Part shown: positions 1 through 9,487 of the stretch, one piece after another | How positions within the stretch are numbered: the stretch's first letter is position 1 | How the letters are laid out: each line of letters begins with the position of its first letter | Assembly: GCA_963807925.1 (NCBI GenBank) | Contig: CAWEDP010000003.1 | Coordinates: 248,001-312,000 of the forward strand | Origin: CAWEDP01 sp963807925 | GTDB lineage: Bacteria > Acidobacteriota > Vicinamibacteria > Vicinamibacterales > CAVVIG01 | DNA: 64,000 nucleotides | Direction of reading: 5' to 3' | The notes under the pieces: generated by a model | What the model was told of the DNA's origin: nothing | What the model saw: only the letters and a program-made list of their open reading frames with translations | The model's database searches: none | Translations under genes and position numbers: made by a program

Positions 1-103
1 ATCGATGCGGTACGTACGCGAACGTGCCGTGCAACCTCTGGTCGTCCATCTTTTGGTCGAGGAAAATAGTTCAGAACCGCACGTGTCTCAGCCGCCTCTC
101 CCA

Positions 104-2983
104 ATGAATCGGTGGTTCGCCTGGCGGACGCTTTTTGCCGTCGGGGTGGCCGTCGTGCTCGTGGCTCTCGGCCTCGAGAACGTGAGGGCGCGGGCGCGGC
201 TGCACGAGGTGGAGGACGGTGTCCTCTGGGCGGACGGCGCCGAGGGTGTGGTCGCGGCGGAGATTGCGCCCGACTCGGCGGGCGCGTCCGCAGGGATCCG
301 GCGCGGCGACGTGCTGGTGGCGGTCGATGGCATCCCGGTGCGGACGCCCGCCGACGTCATTGAGTTCCAGCATCGCGGGCGTCCGGGGACGCGGCTGTCC
401 TATCTCATGGTCCGTCTCGGTGCCCGGCAGGCGATCGAGGTGTCGCTCGCGCCGATTGCGAGCGGCAGCTCGATGTATTTCATGCTGGCCGGTGTCGGCC
501 TCTTCACGCTGCTCGTGGGGGCGGCGGTTCGCATCCGGCGGCCGCGCGACCAGGCGACCCTGCATTTCTTCTGGCTGTGCGTCGCCTTCTTCGGCGCCTT
601 CGCCTTCTCGTTCAACGGCCCGCTGGATCGTCTCGACTGGGTCTTCTACTGGGGTGACACCATCGCGACCGCGGCGCTCGCGCCGTTGCTGCTGCACTTC
701 GTTCTGGCGTTTCCGCAGCGTCCGCCCTGGAGCGAAGGGAACCGCGGGCGCCGCGCGGTCCCGATTCCGCTGCTCTATGCGCCCCCGGTGGCGTTCGGCC
801 TCGGCCGGATCGCCGTGATGAACGGGGCGGTGAAGGGGGCCGCGCTGTCGCGGGCCATCGACCTGCTGGATCGCGCCCAGATTGCGTACCTGTTGGTGTG
901 CACGATGGTGGCGCTGTTCGTGCTCTCGCGGGCGTTTCGCGATCTGACCTCGCTCACCGCCCGGCGGCAGCTGCGATGGATGGCGTGGGGCATCGGGCTT
1001 GGTGCCGCGCCCTTCGCCGTCGGCTACGCGCTGCCGTGGGCGATCGGGTGGAACCCTCCCCTGGCGCTGCAGCTGACCGCGATTCCGCTCGGGCTGGTGC
1101 CGCTCGCGTTTGCGTGCGCGATCGTGCGCTATCGGCTGCGCGACATCGAGGTCATCGTGAAGGGCGCGGTGGCGTACGGCGCGTTCATCGGGGCGAGCCT
1201 CCTCTTCTATCTCGCCGTCCGGCGCCTCGTCGTCTCGGTGTTCGCCGACGATCGCGATCCGCGCAACTGGATGGTCGCGCTGCTCGGCACGGTGGTCGTC
1301 GTGCTGCTGCTGAAGCCGGTCAAGGATGCCGTCCGCAACGCGCTGGATCGTCTCTTCTACCGGGACCGGTACGATTATCGGCGCGCCCTGGTCGGGTTCG
1401 CGCGCGATCTCAACCGGGACCTGGACGTCGTCCGTCTGAGCGACCGTCTCGTGCTGCGCGTGGTCGAGACCCTGCTGGTGGATCGCATGGCGCTGATGCT
1501 GGCCGACGAGCGGTCGAACGACTTCGCCTCCATCAGCGACTCCGGCTTTCCGCGCGTCGTCCCGAAGCTCGCGCGCACCTCGTCGTTTCTCGCCCGGCTG
1601 GACGGCGGCCATACGGTGGCGCTCGACGATCCGATTGCGGCGGCGCGATTCGCGGCCGAGGAGGTCGAATTCTGGCGCGACGCCGGCGTCTACTATCTGG
1701 TGCCCTGTGTGTTCGAGGGGCGCGCGATCGCGGTCCTCGCCCTGGGCCGCAGGGATCCCGATCAGCCGCTCAACAGCGAGGACCTGGCGCTCTTGACCGC
1801 CGTTGCGGGCCAGGCGGCCACGTCAATCGAGAACGGCCGTCTGTATCGCCAGCTGCATCTCAAGGCGGAGGAGCTCGACGGCCTCCGCGAGTTCAACGAG
1901 AACATCCTCGAATCGCTCGATGACGGCCTGGTGGTGTTCGACCGCTCGGAGCGAATCGTGCGATGGAACCGCGCACTCGAAGGCTTCTATGGCACCGCGC
2001 GCGAGGCGGCTGTCGGGAAGACGTTGTCGGACGTGTTCGAGGCGCCGTTCGTCGAGGCGCTCCGGGCAGAGCAGCGCGAGAACCCCGACGGCTCGGCGCT
2101 CTCCCGCGTGCCGCTGACGTCCCGCCGCGACGGCGCGGCGCTGCTGGTCAACGCCACCGTGGTCCCGCTGCGTCAGACGCCGGACGACGATGCCGCGGTG
2201 GCCGGTACGATCCTCCTCATCGAGAACATCACCGATCGGGTCCGGCTGGTCGAACAGTTGCAGCTGTCGGAGAAGATGGCGTCGATCGGCGTGCTCGCGG
2301 CCGGCGTGGCGCACGAGGTGAACACGCCGCTGACCGGCATTTCGAGCTACACGCAGATGCTGCTCGAGCAGGCGGTGCCGGGCGACCCGAAGACCGCCCT
2401 GCTCGAGAAGATCGAGAGCCAGACCTTCCGCGCCGCCAAGATCGTGAACGGGCTGCTGAATCTTTCGCGGGCGGGGGCGGCCGGCGGCGAGCGGACGACG
2501 GTGGACCTGAACACGGTCGTCAACGACGTGTTCTCGCTGCTGGAGCACCAGTTCGCCGCGACCAGCGTGAAGGTGCGCCGCGAGCTGTCGGCCGTGCCGG
2601 TCGAGGTGATCGGGACCGAGCACCAGCTGCAGCAGGTCTTCCTGAACCTGTTTCTGAACGCCAGAGACGCGATGCCTCGGGGCGGCTGGCTGTCGGTCGC
2701 CACGCGGGCGGACGGCCGATCCATCGTGGCCGAGGTGTCCGACACCGGCTCGGGCATTCCGAGCGAGCATCTGGCGCGTATCTACGATCCGTTCTTCACG
2801 ACGAAAACCATCGGTCGCGGCACCGGCCTCGGCCTTTCCATCACCTACGGGATCGTGCACGAGCACGACGGCTCGATCACGTGCGAGAGCGCGGTGGGGC
2901 AGGGCACCCGCTTCACGCTCAGGTTTCCGCCCTCCCCGGCGCTCGACCGCTCGTCGCGCGCGCAGGGCAACGCCCGAATCTAG
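104..2983 (+). CDS. Membrane sensor histidine kinase (PDZ, multi-TM, GAF, PAS, HisKA, HATPase)
   Basis: Predicted inner-membrane sensor kinase that autophosphorylates on His and passes the phosphate to a response regulator, most likely the NtrC-type protein that starts 5 nt downstream. With the start at 104 (959 aa), a first TM helix (about residues 6-22) leads into a PDZ-like segment (35-115), a multi-pass membrane region (120-360), a GAF-like domain (420-575), a PAS domain (590-715) and the catalytic core. The H-box AGVAHEVNTPL carries His737. The N-box NLFLNARDAM, G1 DTGSGIP, F-box DPFFTTK and G2 GTGLGLS are all intact. The frame stays open upstream to position 5, but Met at 104 directly precedes the hydrophobic helix, so I prefer it. 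The signal sensed cannot be read from the sequence. Confidence 0.85.
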   Translation: MNRWFAWRTLFAVGVAVVLVALGLENVRARARLHEVEDGVLWADGAEGVVAAEIAPDSAGASAGIRRGDVLVAVDGIPVRTPADVIEFQHRGRPGTRLSYLMVRLGARQAIEVSLAPIASGSSMYFMLAGVGLFTLLVGAAVRIRRPRDQATLHFFWLCVAFFGAFAFSFNGPLDRLDWVFYWGDTIATAALAPLLLHFVLAFPQRPPWSEGNRGRRAVPIPLLYAPPVAFGLGRIAVMNGAVKGAALSRAIDLLDRAQIAYLLVCTMVALFVLSRAFRDLTSLTARRQLRWMAWGIGLGAAPFAVGYALPWAIGWNPPLALQLTAIPLGLVPLAFACAIVRYRLRDIEVIVKGAVAYGAFIGASLLFYLAVRRLVVSVFADDRDPRNWMVALLGTVVVVLLLKPVKDAVRNALDRLFYRDRYDYRRALVGFARDLNRDLDVVRLSDRLVLRVVETLLVDRMALMLADERSNDFASISDSGFPRVVPKLARTSSFLARLDGGHTVALDDPIAAARFAAEEVEFWRDAGVYYLVPCVFEGRAIAVLALGRRDPDQPLNSEDLALLTAVAGQAATSIENGRLYRQLHLKAEELDGLREFNENILESLDDGLVVFDRSERIVRWNRALEGFYGTAREAAVGKTLSDVFEAPFVEALRAEQRENPDGSALSRVPLTSRRDGAALLVNATVVPLRQTPDDDAAVAGTILLIENITDRVRLVEQLQLSEKMASIGVLAAGVAHEVNTPLTGISSYTQMLLEQAVPGDPKTALLEKIESQTFRAAKIVNGLLNLSRAGAAGGERTTVDLNTVVNDVFSLLEHQFAATSVKVRRELSAVPVEVIGTEHQLQQVFLNLFLNARDAMPRGGWLSVATRADGRSIVAEVSDTGSGIPSEHLARIYDPFFTTKTIGRGTGLGLSITYGIVHEHDGSITCESAVGQGTRFTLRFPPSPALDRSSRAQGNARI

Positions 2984-2988
2984 GGACC

Positions 2989-4458
2989 ATGACGACTTCC
3001 AGACACGGCATGATCCTCGTCATCGACGACGAGGAAATCATGCGGGACATCCTCGAAACGCTGCTGACCCGCGAGGGGTACGACGTGCGGCTGGCCGGCT
3101 CCGGCGAGGAAGGCCTCGAGCTGGCGCGGTCCAAGCCGTTCGACGCGGCCATCGTCGACATCATGATGCCGGGCATCAGCGGCATCGACACACTCGACGA
3201 GCTGAAGCGAATCGACGAGGACCTGGCGGTCGTGATCATCACGGCGTACGCCTCGGTGGAGAGTGCCATCGCCGCGATGAAGAACGGCGCGTTCGACTAC
3301 GTCACCAAGCCCTTCAAGAACGACGAGGTGCTGGTCGTCGTGCGCAACGCCCTCGAGCGCCGCCGCCTGATGGCCGAGAACCGCAACCTGCGGCAGAACA
3401 TTCAGGAGCGGTACCACAAGTTCGGCAACATCATCGGTCGCAGCCCGGGCATGCGGCAGGTGTTCGACCTCGTCATTCAGGCGGCGCCCAGCCGCTCGCC
3501 GATTCTGGTGCACGGCGAGGGCGGCACCGGCAAGGAGCTTGTCGCGCGCGCGATTCACGCCAACTCCTCGCGCTCGGAGCGGTCGTTCGTCGCGGTGAAC
3601 TCCGACACCATGGCGACCGAGCAGCTCGAGTCGTCGGTGTTCGGGCACGTGAAGGACGCCTTTCCGGGCGCCCTGTACCCGAGGAAGGGCGCGTTCGACG
3701 TCGCCGACAAGGGCACCATCTTCTTCGACGAGATCGCCAACCTGCCGCTGGAGACGCAGGCCAGGCTCCTGCGGGCGATCGAGGACCGCGAGTTCACGCG
3801 TCTGGGCGGCACCGAGCCGGTGAGGGTCGATACGCGCGTCATCGCAGCCACCAGCGCCGACCTGCGGCAGATGGTGGAGGACGGCCGCTTTCGCAAGGAT
3901 CTGTTCTACAGGCTGCACGTGGTGTCGATCGAGCTCCCGCCCCTCCGCGATCGCAAGGACGATGTGCCGCTGCTGGCGCAGCACTTCCTGGCCAAGTACG
4001 GCTCGGAGAACCGCAAGCCCGATCTCGAGCTGGCGCCGGACGCCCTCGATCTGCTCACCGCGTACGACTGGCCGGGCAATGTCCGTGAGCTCGAGAACGT
4101 CATCGAGCGGGCCGTGGTCCTGGCGTCCGCCTCGACGGTCGGCGTCGAGCTCATCCCGGATCACGTCCGCAAGGCGCCCGACTTCCAGGTGCCGCCCTTC
4201 GTTGTCCCGCCCGAGGGCATCTCGTTCAAGGACGTCATCATCGACTTCGAGAAGCGTCTCATCGAGTCGACGCTCGAGGCGGCCGGCGGCGTGCAGAAGC
4301 GGGCCGCCGAGCTCCTGCACATCAAGCCGACCACGCTCAACGAGATGATCAAGCGGTACGACATTCAGCCGAGACGCCGGCGGACTCAGGATGCGGAAGC
4401 GCCCGCCGCCGACGCCCTCGACCGGACGGGCGGCCCGAGCGTGGGCGGGCCGGTCTGA
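2989..4458 (+). CDS. NtrC-family response regulator with atypical GAFTGA loop
   Basis: 489-aa regulator with a receiver domain (phosphoacceptor Asp57 in VDIMM), a central AAA+ domain and a C-terminal Fis-type helix-turn-helix (about residues 420-470, QKRAAELLHIKPTTLNEMI). Walker A GEGGTGKE is at residues 176-183, Walker B is GTIFFDEI, and the arginine-finger region RKDLFYRL is present. The loop that normally reads GAFTGA and contacts sigma-54 reads DAFPGA (residues 223-228), losing the first Gly and the key Thr. It may therefore not activate sigma-54 RNA polymerase in the usual way. It starts 5 nt after the histidine kinase and is its probable partner. The 3' end faces a glycosyltransferase gene 10 nt away. 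Confidence 0.87.
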   Translation: MTTSRHGMILVIDDEEIMRDILETLLTREGYDVRLAGSGEEGLELARSKPFDAAIVDIMMPGISGIDTLDELKRIDEDLAVVIITAYASVESAIAAMKNGAFDYVTKPFKNDEVLVVVRNALERRRLMAENRNLRQNIQERYHKFGNIIGRSPGMRQVFDLVIQAAPSRSPILVHGEGGTGKELVARAIHANSSRSERSFVAVNSDTMATEQLESSVFGHVKDAFPGALYPRKGAFDVADKGTIFFDEIANLPLETQARLLRAIEDREFTRLGGTEPVRVDTRVIAATSADLRQMVEDGRFRKDLFYRLHVVSIELPPLRDRKDDVPLLAQHFLAKYGSENRKPDLELAPDALDLLTAYDWPGNVRELENVIERAVVLASASTVGVELIPDHVRKAPDFQVPPFVVPPEGISFKDVIIDFEKRLIESTLEAAGGVQKRAAELLHIKPTTLNEMIKRYDIQPRRRRTQDAEAPAADALDRTGGPSVGGPV

Positions 4459-4468
4459 GCGGCGGCCG

Positions 4469-5770
4469 CTACTGGGCGGTCCGCGCCCCCTTGACCCTCG
4501 CGAAGATGCGCTCGTACTTGCCGAGCACGAGGTCCCACCGATAATTGCGGCGCACGTACTCGCGGCCGTTGCTGCCGAGGGTCTCGCGCAGCCGGGCGTC
4601 GGCGACGAGCAGGTTCAACGCCTCGACGAATTCGTCGCGGTCGGCGTAGTACAGGCCGCCGTTGCTGCGGACGCAGTGCTCCACCAGCACCGCGCTCCGG
4701 GCGTTGGCGAGAATCGGCGTGCCGACCGACATCGCTTCGAGCGCCAGCAGCGACAGGCTCTCGTAGGGCGACGGGCAGACGACGACCGTGGCCGCTTCGA
4801 GCGCCTGCAGCCGCTCCTCGTCCGAGAGCCGTCCGGCGAATCGGACGAACGGTTCCTCGGGCAGCGCCATCAGCTTGGTGCCCATCAGCGCCAGCGTCGC
4901 CGTGCCGCCGTCCTGCACGTACGCGGCGAAGTGTTCGATCAGCTCCTCGCAGCCCTTGCCGGCATCGATCCGTCCGCCGTACAGGACGACCGGTCCGTGC
5001 AGGCGATGCCGTCGCCGGAAGACAGCGCCGCGCGCCACGACGTGCGACGGGTAGTCGCTGGCGGGCGCGGCACCTTCGGTGGCTTCCTCCGCCGCCACCG
5101 CGGCGGCGACCAGGCCGACCGCCTCGGGATCCGGAGGCGGCGCCGGGTAGGCCTGATACGGCGGAATGTCGATCCCGATGCCGATCACGTCCTCGATCAA
5201 CGGGCGATCCGGAAACTGCCGCTGCACGAAGTGGCGCTCGCTCTCGGTCAGATAGCAGATGGCGGCGGGCCGGCTGAACACCTGCGTGTAGATGTCGAGT
5301 CGGATGGCCGGCTCGTCGTGCGCCGTGGACACGAGCACGCTGCGCGCCGGCGCGATCTCGAGGCCGAGCACCGTCGGGGCGTACAGGTATGTGAAAAAGA
5401 CGAGCACGTCGTAGTGCTGCTGATGACGCTTCAGATACTCGAGCAGTGACGGGCACCACGGCCCCTGCAGTTTCAGCCACTCCTGCTCGTCGGCGCGTTG
5501 GTGGGGGTGGGAGTAGATCCATTCCGAGTACTGATTGAACGCGCCGATGTCGCGCGTTCTGGCATTCGCGAATCGCCGGACGGTCACGCCGCGCACGCGA
5601 TCCGCCCCCTCGGGATACTCGTTCGTCCACGACACGTAGTCCCGCGCGCAGGTCGTCAGGACATCGACCTCGTGGCGCGCCGCCAGACGCTCCGCCAGGA
5701 GCCGGCACAGATGCTCCGATCCGCCGAGCACCTCGGGGCCGTAGCGCTGGATGACGAACGCGAGCTTCAT
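4469..5770 (-). CDS. GT4 family glycosyltransferase (A-type copy 1)
   Basis: 433-aa GT-B fold glycosyltransferase. The N-terminus MKLAFVIQRYGPEVLGG resembles the donor-side start of GT4 enzymes. The C-terminal domain contains GGRIDAGKGCEEL and the family E-x7-E region in YESLSLLALEAMSVGTP. It should transfer a sugar from a nucleotide-sugar to a surface glycan at the cytoplasmic membrane; donor and acceptor are unknown. It is the last gene of the leftward cluster, and its ATG overlaps the stop of the preceding glycosyltransferase by 4 nt (5767-5770). It is closely similar to the gene at 8039-9487 (shared VLTTCA.DYV.W.NE), so the two are probably duplicates. Confidence 0.85.
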   Translation of the reverse strand: MKLAFVIQRYGPEVLGGSEHLCRLLAERLAARHEVDVLTTCARDYVSWTNEYPEGADRVRGVTVRRFANARTRDIGAFNQYSEWIYSHPHQRADEQEWLKLQGPWCPSLLEYLKRHQQHYDVLVFFTYLYAPTVLGLEIAPARSVLVSTAHDEPAIRLDIYTQVFSRPAAICYLTESERHFVQRQFPDRPLIEDVIGIGIDIPPYQAYPAPPPDPEAVGLVAAAVAAEEATEGAAPASDYPSHVVARGAVFRRRHRLHGPVVLYGGRIDAGKGCEELIEHFAAYVQDGGTATLALMGTKLMALPEEPFVRFAGRLSDEERLQALEAATVVVCPSPYESLSLLALEAMSVGTPILANARSAVLVEHCVRSNGGLYYADRDEFVEALNLLVADARLRETLGSNGREYVRRNYRWDLVLGKYERIFARVKGARTAQ

Positions 5771-6840
5771 GACGGACCGGACACGCGGGTGACCATCGCC
5801 TGCAGGTCGCGGGCGATGCGGGCGTCGCCGAAATCCTGCAGCCGGCGCCGCTGCCCGGCGATGACGGCCGCGCGCAGCGTGTCGTCGAAGGCGAGCGCCC
5901 CGAGCAGCTCCGCCGCGTACTCGAGATCCTTCGGGAAGAACTGCACGCCCGCGCCTCCCAGCGTGTCGGGCACGGCGGTCGACGCGTACGCGAGCACCGG
6001 CACGTCCGCCGCCATCGCCTCGACGAGCGGCACGCAGAAGCCCTCGTGCTCGCTCATCGAGAGATAGACGGCCGCGTGCCGATAGTAGACCGCCAGCTCC
6101 TCGTCGGGAACCGGGCCGGTGAAGATGAAGCGATCGTTCAGCAGGCGGTACTCGGCCATCAGCGCGCGAATCGTCGCATAATACCGTGGCACCACGTCGT
6201 AGCGGCCGACGAAGACGAACCGGTAGTAGGCGTCGATGTTGCGCTTGTACTGCTCGGCGAGGCGGATGAGATCCTCGATCCTCTTGTTCGGCGCGATGCG
6301 GCCGACGAACAGGAAGTTGACCAGGCCGTCGTCCAGAATCCGCTCGAGCGCGGGCCGCTCGACCGGCCGCGTGATGCGGGACGTGTCGACGGCGATCGGG
6401 AACACGCCGGTGCGCTCGAAGCCGAGCGCTGCGAGCTCGCGCCGGTTGAATTCCGAGTCGCCGAGCGCGAGGTCGACCGAGCCGGCGAGTGTCGCGAGCT
6501 CCCGGCGACCGAGAGCGGCCAGCCGGAAGAGCGCCGGATCGTAGGGCGCGAAGAACGCCGCCGGCGTCACGTTGTGGTACTGCAGGATGCGGCCGCCTCC
6601 CAGCGAAGCGAACGCCGCGGTCATCGGCGACGGCAGGGCATAGTGAAGGATCGTCAGGTCGCCGCGCCGGGCCGACTCCTCATCGAACCTCAGCACGTCT
6701 CGGTCGAGCCCTTCGTCGATCGTGAGGGCGTACAGGTCGGATTGCCGGCCCATTCCCCGCAGCAGATCCCGGACGCGTCTGGCGCTGTCGCCGATCGCGT
6801 CGCCGCGGTGCGCCGCGGGGACCCACTGGTTGATGATCAT
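5767..6840 (-). CDS. GT4 family glycosyltransferase (B-type copy 1)
   Basis: 357-aa GT4-type enzyme. Visible motifs are FVGRIAPNKRIEDLI at the nucleotide-sugar domain boundary and SEHEGFCVPLVEAMAADVP, the E-x7-E donor-binding segment. The N-terminus MIINQWVPAAHRGDAIGD is shared in style with the next gene upstream, as are DLALGDSEFNRREL and YHNVTPAAFF, which points to duplication. It probably acts in the same surface-glycan pathway as its neighbours. It is coupled at both ends by 4-nt overlaps (5767-5770 and 6837-6840). Substrate is unknown. Confidence 0.84.
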   Translation of the reverse strand: MIINQWVPAAHRGDAIGDSARRVRDLLRGMGRQSDLYALTIDEGLDRDVLRFDEESARRGDLTILHYALPSPMTAAFASLGGGRILQYHNVTPAAFFAPYDPALFRLAALGRRELATLAGSVDLALGDSEFNRRELAALGFERTGVFPIAVDTSRITRPVERPALERILDDGLVNFLFVGRIAPNKRIEDLIRLAEQYKRNIDAYYRFVFVGRYDVVPRYYATIRALMAEYRLLNDRFIFTGPVPDEELAVYYRHAAVYLSMSEHEGFCVPLVEAMAADVPVLAYASTAVPDTLGGAGVQFFPKDLEYAAELLGALAFDDTLRAAVIAGQRRRLQDFGDARIARDLQAMVTRVSGPS

Positions 6841-8042
6841 GAACCTTGATCGTCAGGCCCGGCGGGCAGCGCCTTGTAGACCGCCGGTCGGTACAGCCGC
6901 AGCTCCTCCAGCTCCTGCGCGGCGTCGAACTGCCGCCAGAAGTCGAAGGCGACCTTCGGGGCCGGCGCCCGCGGCGCAGCGAGAATCTCGTCCACGAACC
7001 CGATCAGCGTGCCCTCGAAGTCCTGCGCCTGGAGACGCCGGACCGCCTCGCGCTGCCGCTCGACGATGGCGTCCTGCAGCCGGCAATCCGACACGATGGC
7101 GTCGATGAGCGCAGCCACGTGGCGTGGATCCTTGTCGGCGTACAGGACGCCGGCGCCGTCCATCGTGTCGGGGACCGCGGTCGCGGCGTACGCGAGCACG
7201 GGCACCTGCTTGTAGAACGCCTCCACAATCGGGACGCAAAAGCCCTCGTGCTCGCTGGCGCAGAGAAACAGGTCGGCCACGTCGTAGTAGGCGACGAGCT
7301 CCTCGTCGGTGACGTGGCCGACGAAATGGACGTCAGACGTGCCGAGCGCGGCGGCGAGCTGGTGCAGAGACGCCAGGTACCGCTCGTAGCCGCTGTAGGC
7401 ACCGACGATCAGCAGTCGCGCGCGCGGGTTGAAGAGCGTCCGGTACGCGTGAAAGAACCGGATCAGGTCCTCGATCCGCTTGTTGGCGATCACGCGTCCG
7501 ACGAAGACGATGTTGGTCCACTCGTCGTCGAACTGCTGCGCCATCATGGGGTTCGGGTGGACCTCCAGGTGCGAGAAGCCGGGGACCACCGGCAGGACGT
7601 CGGTCCGCGGGAACCCGAGGGCCTCGAGATCCCGACGATTGAACGCCGAATCGCCGAGCGCGAGATCGCAGCGCTCGACGTAGGCGCCGAGCTCGCGGCG
7701 CCCGCGGAAACACTGGCGGGCCAGCATCCGGTGGACGCCGATGAAGTACTCCGGCGGCGTAATGTTGTGATACACGAGCGCCATCCGATCCGGCAGCGCG
7801 AAGGCCGTTCGGGACGCCTTCGATCCAAGGGAAAAGTGATGGATCAGCAGGTTGTCCGGATGGCTGACATCCACCAGCTCCCGGTAGTCGCGCGTCAGCG
7901 ACTCCAGCCGATGGTCGGCCGTCTCGACGAAGATCTCCGAGTGGTAGCCGTGCCGTCGAAGCACGCGCTGGATCCCGAGCACCTCGTGCCCGATCGCGTC
8001 GCCGTATCCGAGCGTCGCGAGGACCTGATGAACGCGAATCAT
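6837..8042 (-). CDS. GT4 family glycosyltransferase (B-type copy 2)
   Basis: 401-aa GT4-type enzyme and paralogue of the 5767-6840 gene. It has VYHNITPPEYF, DLALGDSAFNRRDLEALGF, FVGRVIANKRIEDLIRFF and SEHEGFCVPIVEAFYKQVP (E-x7-E). A C-terminal extension of about 40 residues (from APRAPAPKVAFDFWRQF) is absent from the shorter paralogue. It overlaps both flanking glycosyltransferase genes by 4 nt (ATGA type), implying translational coupling within one polycistronic message. The transferred sugar cannot be deduced. Confidence 0.84.
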   Translation of the reverse strand: MIRVHQVLATLGYGDAIGHEVLGIQRVLRRHGYHSEIFVETADHRLESLTRDYRELVDVSHPDNLLIHHFSLGSKASRTAFALPDRMALVYHNITPPEYFIGVHRMLARQCFRGRRELGAYVERCDLALGDSAFNRRDLEALGFPRTDVLPVVPGFSHLEVHPNPMMAQQFDDEWTNIVFVGRVIANKRIEDLIRFFHAYRTLFNPRARLLIVGAYSGYERYLASLHQLAAALGTSDVHFVGHVTDEELVAYYDVADLFLCASEHEGFCVPIVEAFYKQVPVLAYAATAVPDTMDGAGVLYADKDPRHVAALIDAIVSDCRLQDAIVERQREAVRRLQAQDFEGTLIGFVDEILAAPRAPAPKVAFDFWRQFDAAQELEELRLYRPAVYKALPAGPDDQGS

Positions 8043-9487
8043 CGCGCACCGCCGCGGCGCGGCCGGCCGTACGGCCGCCGGTGCTGCGGGTGCGGGCGCG
8101 AACTGCCGGCCGTCCGATTCTCGCCGCGCGGGGAGGCTCCCGCCGCGGCCGCGACCGGTTCAACCGGCTCCTCGGTGTCCGGCGGCGGCGCGGGACGGCG
8201 CCGTTGGTCGAGCGACGGCCCGTTCGGCAGCCTGTCGAGGACGGACCGGGCGGGCGGCAGGTTCTGTCGGCGCCGCTCCAGCCAGCCTGGCAGCTGCTCG
8301 ATCGCCGGCGCCGGGGGAGCCTGCGAGAGCCGCGCGAAGAGGTCGAGATACGTGCGCTCGATCACCGGCCAGTCGTAGTGTTCGCGGAAGAACCGGCGCC
8401 CGTTCTGTCCGAGGCCGGCGCTCAGCCAGCGGTTGTGTTCGATGGCCCGCAACGTCTCGAGAAACTCGCCGTGGGTCTCGTAGTACAAACCCGCATTGCT
8501 TCGAATTGCCTGCCCCTTCAGCACGTCGCACTTCCCGTTGACCAGCACCGGACGGCCGAGCGCCCAGGCCTCGAGGGCGACCATCGAGAGGCTCTCGAAG
8601 TACGACGGCATGACGAGCACCTCGGCGCCGGCCATGGCGTCGAACTTGTCGGTATCGTCGAGAAAGCCGAGATGCCGGATTCGCGGATGCCCGGGCACCG
8701 GGAGAATCGAATGTCCGATCAGCACGAGTGTCAGCGCTCCGGACGGATCGTTCAGGTAGCTCTGGAAGAACTCGAAGAGCTCGGGACACCCCTTGTTGGC
8801 GTCGATTCTTCCCACGTAGATCGCATACGGTCCGTGGATCCCGTACTTCTGACGGAACCGTGCCGGCTGCGGGTTCTCCGGCACCTCCGATCCGATGCCC
8901 ACGACGACGCCCGGCACCTGGTCGTTCGCCGAGACGGCGTGAATCATGGCCCGTTCCTCATGCGAGTTGTACATGAGCGCTCGGACACCGCGGAAGATCG
9001 CCTGGAACATCGTGAGACCAATCGCGTGGTCGCGCTCGGCCGTCGGCACCAGGATCGCGCGCGGGGCGGCGGCACGGATCCCGTAGTACGCGTGATAGTA
9101 GCGGTAGCTGAAGAACAGGCAGTAGTCGTACTCGCTCGAGCGCTTCGCCAGGTGACCGACCAGAGCGGGACAGGTCGGTCCCTCGGCATCGAGCCAGTCC
9201 AGCTCCTCGCCCAACGAGTGCGTTCGATCGAACACGCGATCCGAGCGGCGGCCGAACAGTCGGGGATCCCGTTCGTGCTTGACAGGGAACCGCCGCACGG
9301 CGACGCCGTTCACGGTTTCAGCGCCGGGCGCCAGCTCGTTGCGCCAGGTCACGTAATCGGTGGCGCAGGTCGTCAGCACTTCCACGCGGGCATGCTTCGC
9401 CAGATGCTCCGCGATATACCGGGCGTGCAGCTCGGCGCCGCCGTTGATGGCCTGGCCGTAGCGCTGGACGACGACCGCGACCTTCAC
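8039..9487 (-). CDS. GT4 family glycosyltransferase (A-type copy 2), GTG start
   Basis: 482-aa GT4-type enzyme paralogous to the 4469-5770 gene (VVVQRYGQAINGGAELHAR, VLTTCATDYVTWRNE). It has YVGRIDANKGCPELFEFF and the E-x7-E region YFESLSMVALEAWALGRP. About 80 extra C-terminal residues are Pro/Arg-rich and look disordered. The frame is open to 9595, but I place the start at GTG 9487 because the protein then begins VKVAVVVQRYG like its paralogue, and because this GTG overlaps the upstream TGA by 4 nt, the same arrangement as every other junction in the cluster. Confidence 0.83.
   Translation of the reverse strand: MKVAVVVQRYGQAINGGAELHARYIAEHLAKHARVEVLTTCATDYVTWRNELAPGAETVNGVAVRRFPVKHERDPRLFGRRSDRVFDRTHSLGEELDWLDAEGPTCPALVGHLAKRSSEYDYCLFFSYRYYHAYYGIRAAAPRAILVPTAERDHAIGLTMFQAIFRGVRALMYNSHEERAMIHAVSANDQVPGVVVGIGSEVPENPQPARFRQKYGIHGPYAIYVGRIDANKGCPELFEFFQSYLNDPSGALTLVLIGHSILPVPGHPRIRHLGFLDDTDKFDAMAGAEVLVMPSYFESLSMVALEAWALGRPVLVNGKCDVLKGQAIRSNAGLYYETHGEFLETLRAIEHNRWLSAGLGQNGRRFFREHYDWPVIERTYLDLFARLSQAPPAPAIEQLPGWLERRRQNLPPARSVLDRLPNGPSLDQRRRPAPPPDTEEPVEPVAAAAGASPRGENRTAGSSRPHPQHRRPYGRPRRGGAR

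Noticed and set aside
71..1612. Long leftward open frame opposite the histidine kinase
   Set aside because: Arg/His/Pro-rich without motifs; a complement effect of high GC, with an intact kinase on the other strand.
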